A DNA stretch of 64,000 bases from Hyphomonadaceae bacterium UBA7672. GTDB taxonomy: Bacteria > Pseudomonadota > Alphaproteobacteria > Caulobacterales > Hyphomonadaceae. The notes beneath the pieces were generated by a model. It was not told where the DNA came from, ran no database searches, and was given only the letters and a program-made list of their open reading frames with translations. Of the stretch, positions 32,478 through 39,473 are shown one piece after another. Numbering within the stretch: the stretch's first letter is position 1; each line of letters starts with the position of its first letter. The stretch is taken from the NCBI GenBank assembly GCA_002483135.1, contig DLHI01000007.1, positions 248,001 to 312,000 of the forward strand, given 5' to 3'. The position numbers and the translations under genes were made by a program.

Positions 32478-32587
32478 TCGTTTCCGGCGGGTGCAGCGCC
32501 TGATGCGACCGGCTCTTGCCAAGCCGGTTTCGGAGAGGTTCACTCGCAACTAGACACTATCAAGTTCAATGGGACTGGGAGAAAACC

Positions 32588-32935
32588 ATGAAGTTCGTGA
32601 TCTACGCCGCCGTCGCCGCTCTCGCCGCCGGCGCCGCCTTTGCCCAGACTGCGCCGTCCGACACGATCCAGCTCCTGCTCGCCAACGGCGCCACGCTGGA
32701 TGCCCCGGCCGTCGGCATGAAGGGCGACATCACCTACAACGCGGACGGCACCTTCGTTGGCCTCGATGGCAATTATTCGGGCACCTACAAGGTGGACGGC
32801 TCGAAGCTGTGCTCGACCGCGCCGGCCGTCGGCGAAGACAACAATTGCGTTGAATACCCGGCGGGCATGAAGTCCGGCGACAAGTTCAAGTTCACGCACC
32901 CGCTGGCGGGCGAAATCGAAGTCACGTTCAAGTAG
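32588..32935 (+). CDS. Small secreted protein, tandem paralogue 2
   Basis: The 115-residue product has a signal peptide (MKFVIYAAVAALAAGAAFAQ) and the same mature pattern as its neighbour: GDITYNADGTFVGLDG, GTYKVDGSKLC, CVEYPAGMKSGDKF, and a final VTFK. The two share length, order and the Cys spacing, so they are tandem duplicates with a conserved periplasmic fold. Function unknown. Each has its own hairpin downstream, so they are likely separate transcripts. GGGAGAAAACC lies before ATG 32588. Confidence 0.78.
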   Translation: MKFVIYAAVAALAAGAAFAQTAPSDTIQLLLANGATLDAPAVGMKGDITYNADGTFVGLDGNYSGTYKVDGSKLCSTAPAVGEDNNCVEYPAGMKSGDKFKFTHPLAGEIEVTFK

Positions 32936-32970
32936 TCCGCGCCCTCGCGCCGGAGACAAGCACGCGAGAC

Positions 32971-33001
32971 AACGCCGCTCCCGACCGGGGGCGGCGTTTT
33001 C
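32971..33001 (+). terminator. Intrinsic terminator after paralogue 2
   Basis: An 8-bp stem (AACGCCGC with GCGGCGTT), continued by CCC/GGG toward the loop, ends in TTTTC. It is 36 bases past the stop. Confidence 0.82.
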
Positions 33002-33083
33002 ACTTGCAGGGCAAGCAATCGCCGCCTGCCTCGAATGATTGTGATGTGGTGATCCCGCCCCGAGGCGCCTTAGACTTCGCCGG

Positions 33084-34139
33084 ATGCGGAATGACGCGCG
33101 CAGGCATACACCCGTGCACCTTCTGGCGGCGGCCATGTTCGCCTGCCTGCCCCTCCTTGCGGCTTGCGAATCCATTCTCGAGGGCGAGGCGCACAAGACC
33201 TATCCACCCGAAGGCAGGCTGGTGGACGTCGGCGGGGGCCGCCACATCCAGATCGACTGCAGGGGCGCAGGCAGCCCCACAGTCGTCTTCCAGTCAGGCG
33301 GCGACATGCTGGGCTCGCTGGCCTGGAAGCCGGTGCTGGAGAAAGTAGCCAAACGCACGCGCGCCTGCGCCTATAGCCGCGCCGGCATACTCTGGAGCGA
33401 TCCAGCGCGCGCAGCCTTCAGGCCGGAAGAAGTCGCCGAAGATCTTCATGCCGCCCTTGCCGCCGCCGGCGAGAGCGGCCCCTACATCATCGTTTCGCAC
33501 TCACGCGGCGGCCTCTACAGCCTGATCTTCGCCGGGCTCTATCGCGACGAGATCGCCGGCATGGTGTTCGCCGACTCCTCCCACCCCGATCAGGAAAAAC
33601 GCTTCGCCGAGGCCGGCCTGCCGGTTGGCGAATATGTCTCGCCCGCGCAGGAATTCAGTCTCGCCTTCCGATGGACCGGGCTGATGCGCCTTGCGCCCTA
33701 TCCCGCCGATCCCTCGATCGCCGATCAGGTCAACGCTTTCTATCCACGATCCGCCGAGGCGAATGCGCGAGAAGCGCGCGCCCGCTCGCAGACGATGGAA
33801 GTCGCCGGCCGCTATCGCGACCTGCAGAACTGGCCAGTCGTGGTTCTCGCGCGCGAGCTGCCTGCGCAGACCCAGGCGCGCAAGCGTGCGGACGCTCACG
33901 ACGCCTACCTGCTTTCAACCGATGGTCTTGTCGCTGGCGAGGACACGCCCGAGAGCGAAGTTATCTGGCGCCAGCTGCAGGCCGACCTTGCGACATGGTC
34001 GAGCCGCGGGCGGCTGCAGATCGTGCCGGAATCCAACCACGCCTTCTTCTTCCATCGCCCCGACGTGGTGGTCGCCGCGATTGATGAAGTCCTCGCGGCT
34101 AGCCGGGTGGTGAGGCGGCGGCCTCCTCCGGCTGGCTAG
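33084..34139 (+). CDS. Alpha/beta-hydrolase lipoprotein
   Basis: The 351-residue protein begins with a signal and lipobox PLLAAC (Cys28), so it should be a lipid-anchored periplasmic or outer-membrane enzyme. The alpha/beta-hydrolase domain shows SPTVVFQSGGDMLGSLAWKP (oxyanion loop), the nucleophile elbow YIIVSHSRGGLYSL (Ser140) and a C-terminal catalytic His in ESNHAFFFHRP. The acid is probably the Asp of FADSSHPDQE or one later. Substrate unknown; esterase or haloalkane-dehalogenase-like enzymes look alike here. The last 41 bases overlap the convergent transporter gene. Confidence 0.85.
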   Translation: MRNDARRHTPVHLLAAAMFACLPLLAACESILEGEAHKTYPPEGRLVDVGGGRHIQIDCRGAGSPTVVFQSGGDMLGSLAWKPVLEKVAKRTRACAYSRAGILWSDPARAAFRPEEVAEDLHAALAAAGESGPYIIVSHSRGGLYSLIFAGLYRDEIAGMVFADSSHPDQEKRFAEAGLPVGEYVSPAQEFSLAFRWTGLMRLAPYPADPSIADQVNAFYPRSAEANAREARARSQTMEVAGRYRDLQNWPVVVLARELPAQTQARKRADAHDAYLLSTDGLVAGEDTPESEVIWRQLQADLATWSSRGRLQIVPESNHAFFFHRPDVVVAAIDEVLAASRVVRRRPPPAG

Positions 34140-35370
34140 CCTTGCCTTTCGCCGCGATCACGGTTGCAGCCATATCGCCCGAGACGTTGCCGACCGTGCG
34201 GAAGATGTCCGGCACGGCCTCGACCGCGACGAGGATGCCCAGCAACTCGATAGGCACGCCCATCGCCATGGATATCGGCGCGACGCTCGCCACGAAGGAA
34301 ATCTCGCCCGGCAGACCGACCGACCCGATGCTGATAGCAATCGCGACGAAGCCGCCGATGATCATCGCCATGGGCGAGAGTTCGACGCCGAACACGGCTG
34401 CGCAGAAGAATACCACGCCAAGGTTTGCGACCGGGCTGGTCATACGGAAAACCGCGACCGCCAGCGGCAGGACGATGCCGGCCACCCGCTCCGGCACGCC
34501 CATCGCATCGCGCGAGCGCTCCACCATCAGCGGCAGCGAAGCAAGCGACGAGCGGCTGGAAATGGCGACGGCGAGAACGGGCGCGGTCGCGTTGAGGAAG
34601 CGACCGATGGGCGCCCTGCCCCATAGAATTGCGAACAGGAAAGCCAGCGGCACGATGGCCGCCGTCACCCCGGAGACAAGCACAAGATAGTGCACGATGG
34701 TGCCGACGATATCGACGCCCGCGATCAGTCCGACGCCCAACGCCAACGCGAACACGCCAATCGGCGCAACATAGAGAACCCAGCGCACGATCACGATCAT
34801 CGTGTCGGCGACGGCGCGGAAGAAGGCGATCATCGGCGCTCGCTGAGCCGCCGGCAGCTGAGTCGCAGCAAAGCCGAAGAACATGGCGAACACGACCAGC
34901 GGCAGCACTGCGCCCTCCGCCGCCGCCGCAACCGCATTGCCCGGCGCCAGCGCCGCGAGCCATTCGCCCAGCGTCGGCGGCGCAGCGGCTTGTGTCGGCG
35001 CGCCCCCGGCGTCCGCGATCAGGCTGGCCGCCGCGCTCTGATCAACAGGCCACAACGACAGAGCGAGCGGAAAAACGATGCAGGCAAAGGCAGTCGCAGA
35101 GACCAGCAACACGCCGAACACCATGAGCGAACGGGCCGCAAGCTTGCCGCTGGAAGCTGCATCCGCAACCGATGCAACGCCCGACACGAGCAGGCAGAAG
35201 ACCAGCGGGATAACCGTCATCCGCAAGAGGTTGAGCCAGAGATCGCCGACATGGACGACCTGGACGGTGAACTCCTCCAGCGTGGCGTTGCCTGAAGCGC
35301 CCACCATCGCTCCGACAGCGATACCCGCCGCCAGCGCCAGCAACGTGATGATGCTGAGCCATTTGATCAT
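34099..35370 (-). CDS. Dicarboxylate/amino-acid:cation symporter (DAACS) family
   Basis: This 423-residue protein has about eight membrane segments and two re-entrant hairpins of the glutamate-transporter fold. The N-terminal third has LWLNLLRMTVIPLVFCLLVSGV, HP1 is the Ser-rich VAISSRSSLASLPLMVE, and the TM8 segment is VPDIFRTVGNVSGDMAATV with the substrate-binding Asp and Arg. However, the TM7 NMDGT motif that helps bind Na+ reads RMTSP at residues 309-313, so its coupling ion may differ. Convergent with the alpha/beta hydrolase with a 41-base tail overlap. Confidence 0.88.
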   Translation of the reverse strand: MIKWLSIITLLALAAGIAVGAMVGASGNATLEEFTVQVVHVGDLWLNLLRMTVIPLVFCLLVSGVASVADAASSGKLAARSLMVFGVLLVSATAFACIVFPLALSLWPVDQSAAASLIADAGGAPTQAAAPPTLGEWLAALAPGNAVAAAAEGAVLPLVVFAMFFGFAATQLPAAQRAPMIAFFRAVADTMIVIVRWVLYVAPIGVFALALGVGLIAGVDIVGTIVHYLVLVSGVTAAIVPLAFLFAILWGRAPIGRFLNATAPVLAVAISSRSSLASLPLMVERSRDAMGVPERVAGIVLPLAVAVFRMTSPVANLGVVFFCAAVFGVELSPMAMIIGGFVAIAISIGSVGLPGEISFVASVAPISMAMGVPIELLGILVAVEAVPDIFRTVGNVSGDMAATVIAAKGKASQPEEAAASPPG

Positions 35371-35411
35371 CGATGGATGCTCCCGCCTGATCCCGTAGCG
35401 ACGCTACAGGC

Positions 35412-37376
35412 TCAGCGGATAATGGGAAGCACGATGTAGCTCGGCAGGGACTTCGTGTGTCTCACCTGGTTGGTGGCGACCACGCCATCCTTCTCGAACT
35501 CGTTGCGGCCGCCCGTGTTGAGGTTGCGCGCGTATTTCGGGAAGGAGGACGAGCTGATTTCCACGCGGATGCGATGGCCGGGCAGGAAAGTGTTCGCCGT
35601 CGTCATCGGTGTGAAGTCGAGCTTGTAGGTCTTGCCCTTCTCCATGAACACCTCGCGGTCATAGCCTTCGCGGAAGCGGGCGCGCAGGATGGTGTCGTCG
35701 ATGATGAAGGCCGTGCCGTCCGGCGCGACATCGACGAGCTTCACCGCAAAGTCCGTGTCCTTCGCGTCCGAGGACACGTGAAGAATCGCGTCAACAAAGC
35801 CAGCAACCGCGATCGGCTGCGTCAGCGGATCGGATGTGTAGACGAGAACATCGTGACGCACCTCGACCGGACGCTGATCGAACGCGCCCGGAACGACAAC
35901 GCCGCCATTGCAGCAGTCGCCGCCGCCAATGGTCTGCACCGGCGTCTTCGGATCGTAGACAAACGTATCGACCGGCTCATTCCCGCTGGGGGCCGAGAAG
36001 GACAGCTTGCCATCGCCGAACATCGAGTTCGCCTTGCCGCCCGAGCGCAGATAGAGCTTCACCTCTTCGGCCTGTTTCGGCGGCCACTGGTCAGCCGTGC
36101 GCCAGGCATTGTCGCCCATCTGGAAGTAGCGGATCTTCGGCTTGTCCTGGAATGCATCGGCATCGGCCTTGGGCTTCAGGAAGCGGTCGAAGAAGTCCCA
36201 GACATCGGCCATCACATTCAGCGATGCATCGCCCAATTCGCGATCGCCCGACTTGAAGTTGGGGCCGAGGGAGCCATAGGCGCAATGAACGCTGGGGCCG
36301 ACGATGGCGTACTGGTTGTCACGCGCCTCGGCATCGACGCCGGCTTTCGTGGCGTGATTGTAGAGCGCCATGTTGGGGCCGATGGAAACGTCGTACCAGG
36401 AATTGTACCACAGCGCAGGCACGCCCCAGCTTTCATTGTCGTGGTAGAGCCCGCCCTTGAACCATTCGGGATCATCTGGCTTGGCGCGCGCGATCAGCTT
36501 CTCATTCGTTCCCGACGGTTCGCCCAGCGAGGTGAGCATTTCGGCATACGGCAGATGCCAGACCTGTTTCGCCCACGTCACATCGGGCTTCTTCGGATTG
36601 AGATCGCTGTAGGCCGACAGGTATTGGCGCATCTCGGGTTCGAGACCTTCGGGGATCTGCGCGCGCATCGGATTGTCGGTGTCGTAAAGCCAGATCGAGA
36701 ACAGCGTGCGCGGAACGCCGCCGCGATACCAGTTGCCCTGTTCGTGGAATTCGCCGACGCGCCCGATACCGGCGCCCGACGCCATCGGCACCATCGCAGC
36801 GTGCGCGGGGTGATTGGTCGCCGCAAGCTGCAGCTGCCATTCGGCGGTGGACGAACAGCCGAGCGTGCCGACCTTCTTGTTCGACCATGGCTGCTCCGCA
36901 ATCCACGTCAGCGCGTCGTACCCGTCCGTGCGCGGGTAGCCGAGGATTTCGAAAACCCCTTCGGAGAAATAGCGCCCCCGTTCGTTCTGGTAGATCACGG
37001 CATAGCCGCGATCGATGCCTTCCACGGTCTCGCGAAGCGACCGGCCCGAAAGCGTGTTCATGTTGTAGGGCGTGCGCACGAAGATGGTGGGCACCGGGCC
37101 GTCCACATCCTTCGGACGATAGATGTCGGTCGACAGATGCACGCCATCTCGCATCGGCATCAGCGTCTTGCGCTCGATCACCGCGCGCTTCGCCAACTCG
37201 GCATTGAGCGCAGCATCCGTCCACTTGGAATAATCCGTCAGGACGCGTTCATCGTCGGATGCGGCCTCCAGCGCAGACGCAGGCGCAGGCCCGGTCTGCG
37301 AGATGGCTGGCAGCCCAAGCCCGACGAGGGCGGCGATGGCAAGACCTGCACAGGCAAGCAGCGTGCGTTTCATCAT
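35412..37376 (-). CDS. CocE/NonD-type serine hydrolase, secreted
   Basis: The 654-residue protein has a signal peptide (LLACAGLAIAALVGLGLPAIS) and the CocE/NonD X-Pro-dipeptidyl-peptidase fold. Markers are IVRT-like FVRTPYNMNTLSGRSLRETVEG, the nucleophile GTLGCSSTAEWQLQLA (Ser175), SWYDVSIGPN after the catalytic Asp region, and a C-terminal jelly-roll with PVDTFVYDPKTPVQTIGG and RHTKSLPSYIVLPI. Enzymes of this class hydrolyse acylated amino acids, cocaine-like esters or glutaryl side chains. The signal peptide suggests periplasmic location. The substrate cannot be inferred from context. Confidence 0.88.
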   Translation of the reverse strand: MMKRTLLACAGLAIAALVGLGLPAISQTGPAPASALEAASDDERVLTDYSKWTDAALNAELAKRAVIERKTLMPMRDGVHLSTDIYRPKDVDGPVPTIFVRTPYNMNTLSGRSLRETVEGIDRGYAVIYQNERGRYFSEGVFEILGYPRTDGYDALTWIAEQPWSNKKVGTLGCSSTAEWQLQLAATNHPAHAAMVPMASGAGIGRVGEFHEQGNWYRGGVPRTLFSIWLYDTDNPMRAQIPEGLEPEMRQYLSAYSDLNPKKPDVTWAKQVWHLPYAEMLTSLGEPSGTNEKLIARAKPDDPEWFKGGLYHDNESWGVPALWYNSWYDVSIGPNMALYNHATKAGVDAEARDNQYAIVGPSVHCAYGSLGPNFKSGDRELGDASLNVMADVWDFFDRFLKPKADADAFQDKPKIRYFQMGDNAWRTADQWPPKQAEEVKLYLRSGGKANSMFGDGKLSFSAPSGNEPVDTFVYDPKTPVQTIGGGDCCNGGVVVPGAFDQRPVEVRHDVLVYTSDPLTQPIAVAGFVDAILHVSSDAKDTDFAVKLVDVAPDGTAFIIDDTILRARFREGYDREVFMEKGKTYKLDFTPMTTANTFLPGHRIRVEISSSSFPKYARNLNTGGRNEFEKDGVVATNQVRHTKSLPSYIVLPIIR

Positions 37377-37456
37377 GCGCCCCTTCTCTGTCCGTTCGTG
37401 GACGGGCGGACGCTAACAGCGCGACGCGTCAATTGCCAAGTCACCCGCCAGACGCT

Positions 37457-37738
37457 TCAGGCGCGGCCCTGCCCATCGGCGCGGCGACGCTCGATATAAG
37501 CGCGCAGCACGGCGTTGATGCCCGCGTGCGGATCTTCCTTCCGGCCGGCGAACCAGTCGGCGATCTCAGGATCGAGACGAAGACGGACCACCTTGCGGTT
37601 TCGGGAGGGATAGAGCGGTACGGCCTCCCGCCAGAAGCCCGGGCCGAGGCTTTCGCGCCGGTCGGCCTGCTCCAGCGTGTAGTCCGCCATCCTGCGGACC
37701 TGCGTACGGGACAGTTGCACCGTAGATTGCTTCGTCAT
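37457..37738 (-). CDS. brnA: BrnA-type antitoxin (ribbon-helix-helix)
   Basis: The 93-residue protein resembles the BrnA antitoxin: N-terminal STVQLSRTQVRRMADYTLEQ followed by KVVRLRLDPEIADWFAGRKEDPHAGINAVLRAYIERRR, the C-terminal ribbon-helix-helix DNA-binding part. BrnA binds BrnT and autoregulates the operon. I chose MTKQSTVQ. The gene lies downstream of brnT and overlaps it by 173 bases in a different frame, far more than the usual few bases. Confidence 0.82.
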   Translation of the reverse strand: MTKQSTVQLSRTQVRRMADYTLEQADRRESLGPGFWREAVPLYPSRNRKVVRLRLDPEIADWFAGRKEDPHAGINAVLRAYIERRRADGQGRA

Positions 37739-37973
37739 CGCGATCCGCCCTCCAGGCCTCGACAATCCGTCGGCGCGCGCCGCGCGGCGTCCAGATCACC
37801 ACCATGTAGAAACCATCGACATGGCCCAGCGCGTAGATGCGCCGCTCGCCATGGAACTGCCGCGGGTTCTCGCGCTCGAGCACCGGGTTGTCGAACATCA
37901 TCGCTGCACGGACGAAATCGACGCCGTTCTGGGCGAGATTGCGCTCGCGGCGCGCTTCCTCCCACTCGAACAT
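37566..37973 (-). CDS. brnT: BrnT-type toxin with C-terminal extension
   Basis: BrnT toxins are RelE-like ribonucleases that inhibit translation. Residues 1-85 match: MFEWEEARRERNLAQNGVDFVRAAMMFDNP, HGERRIYALGHVDGFYMVVIWTPRG and RRIVEAWRADRDDEAIYG. The usual protein ends about here, but this frame continues 49 residues (ATVPYAGPQDGGLHAGAGR onwards) inside brnA in another frame. Whether the extension is real or marks the loss of the native stop is unknown. I chose the family start MFEWEE. Confidence 0.78.
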   Translation of the reverse strand: MFEWEEARRERNLAQNGVDFVRAAMMFDNPVLERENPRQFHGERRIYALGHVDGFYMVVIWTPRGARRRIVEAWRADRDDEAIYGATVPYAGPQDGGLHAGAGRPARKPRPGLLAGGRTALSLPKPQGGPSSSRS

Positions 37974-38136
37974 GACGCCCTCACGCAACACAGCAACCAG
38001 CCGCTATTTGGCGGCGCGCAGCCGTGCTGGCAAGCGAAGCCCTGCTTGACCGCTCGCGCCATCGCTCCTACTCCCCCGTTCCCACACTCGACCCGCTGGC
38101 GGTTCGATCCCGCCACGGCGCCTGGAGACACATGCG

Positions 38137-39099
38137 ATGGCCCGCAAGAAGAAGGGCGAGCCGGTTCACGGCTGGCTGATCCTCGACAAGCCCGAAGGCG
38201 TGACCTCGACGCAGGCCGTCGGCATCTGCCGCCGCATCTTCAATGCGCAGAAGACCGGCCATGGCGGGACGCTTGATCCTCTGGCCTCAGGCATCCTGCC
38301 GCTGGCCTTCGGCGAAGCCACCAAGACGGTCGGCTACGTCATGGAGGCGGACAAGGACTACGTCTTCACGATCCGCTGGGGCCAGTCGACCACCACCCAG
38401 GACCGCGAGGGCGAGATCACCGGCACATCCGACGTCCGCCCCACCCGCGAAGCCATCGAAGCCCTGCTCCCCACCTTCATCGGCGAGATCGACCAGGTGC
38501 CGCCGCAGTTCTCGGCCATCAAGGTCAATGGCGAGCGCGCCTACGATCTTGCCCGCGAGGGCGAGACGGTCGATCTGGCCTCACGCAAGGTAAACCTCTA
38601 CGCCGCCGAGCTGGTGGACTGTCCCTCCGCCGACCTCGCCGTGATCAAGGTTACGTGCGGAAAAGGCTTTTATATCAGGGCTTTGGTTCGTGACATCGCA
38701 ACCACTCTGGGCGCCGAAGGCCATGTCGCCGCCCTGCGCCGGACCCGCGTCGGCGCATTTGCCGAGGACGCGGCAATTCAGCTTTCAATTCTCCAGCAAA
38801 TGAGCGATAAGCCCGCGCTGGACAAAACCCTTGTCCCCCTCGAGACCGCGCTGGACGACATCCCGGCGCTGGCCATCACCGGGGAAGAGGCGTCCAGGCT
38901 CAGGCAGGGCCGAGAAATCGTACTTCTGCCCCATCAGGTCGAGGCGTTTCGGGAGATGCGCCGTCCTCGTCAAGTGAACGGGGAGGATGCCTCCCGCATT
39001 TGCCTGGCCACTGAAAAGGTGGGCGAAGAACAGCTCGGCGTCGCTCTGGGTGAAGTCCGGGCCGGCAGGTTCATGCCGGTTCGCGTGTTCAACCAATAA
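38137..39099 (+). CDS. truB: tRNA pseudouridine-55 synthase
   Basis: TruB makes pseudouridine 55 in the T-loop of tRNAs. The 320-residue protein has the N-terminal HGWLILDKPEGVTST and the catalytic motif GHGGTLDPLASGILPLAFGEATK with Asp47, then VQVPPQFSAIKVNGERAYDLAR and CGKGFYIRALVRDIATTLG. The C-terminal PUA-like region follows. It starts the truB-rpsO-pnp block common in bacteria; the usual upstream neighbours (rbfA, infB, nusA) are missing and a divergent brnTA pair is there instead. Confidence 0.97.
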   Translation: MARKKKGEPVHGWLILDKPEGVTSTQAVGICRRIFNAQKTGHGGTLDPLASGILPLAFGEATKTVGYVMEADKDYVFTIRWGQSTTTQDREGEITGTSDVRPTREAIEALLPTFIGEIDQVPPQFSAIKVNGERAYDLAREGETVDLASRKVNLYAAELVDCPSADLAVIKVTCGKGFYIRALVRDIATTLGAEGHVAALRRTRVGAFAEDAAIQLSILQQMSDKPALDKTLVPLETALDDIPALAITGEEASRLRQGREIVLLPHQVEAFREMRRPRQVNGEDASRICLATEKVGEEQLGVALGEVRAGRFMPVRVFNQ

Positions 39100-39136
39100 T
39101 CAGCCGGCGCGCCGGCTAGAATTCAGGAGCAACCCG

Positions 39137-39406
39137 ATGTCGATCACGCCGGAGGCGAAAGCCTCCCTGATCAAGAAGTATGCCCGCACCGAAGGTGATA
39201 CGGGCTCCCCCGAAGTGCAGGTCGCGATTCTCTCGCACCGGATCTCGGAACTGACCGACCACTTCAAGACCCACAAGAAAGACAATCACTCGCGCCGCGG
39301 CCTTCTCAAGATGGTCTCGCAGCGCCGGCGACTGCTCGACTATCTGAAGTCGAGGGACGAGGCCCGCTACCAGGCCATCATCAAGGAGCTGGAGCTCCGC
39401 CGCTAA
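39137..39406 (+). CDS. rpsO: Ribosomal protein S15
   Basis: S15 organises the central domain of 16S rRNA early in 30S assembly. The 89-residue protein matches the family over its full length: ALIKKYA-like SLIKKYARTEGDTGSPEVQVAILSHRISELTDHF, HKKDNHSRRGLLKMVSQRRRLLDYLKS and RYQAIIKELELRR. CAGGAGC precedes ATG 39137. It lies 37 bases after truB and is followed by a hairpin before pnp, the standard arrangement where RNase processing occurs. Confidence 0.99.
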   Translation: MSITPEAKASLIKKYARTEGDTGSPEVQVAILSHRISELTDHFKTHKKDNHSRRGLLKMVSQRRRLLDYLKSRDEARYQAIIKELELRR

Positions 39407-39423
39407 CGCGGGGCCCAAAATAC

Positions 39424-39451
39424 CCGCCGGCCCACCGGGGCCGGCGGTTTT
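39424..39451 (+). terminator. Hairpin between rpsO and pnp
   Basis: A perfect 10-bp stem (39424-39433 with 39438-39447) with loop ACCG and a TTTT tail lies 18 bases after rpsO. In enterobacteria the region also holds processing sites; here read-through into pnp is likely. Confidence 0.82.
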
Positions 39452-39473
39452 CGTATGGAAAGAGACAATCGAG

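Noticed and set aside
35457..37499. 680-codon plus-strand frame opposite the CocE-type hydrolase
   Set aside because: Antisense shadow, Arg/Val/His-rich with no motif; the hydrolase on minus has a signal peptide and catalytic motif.
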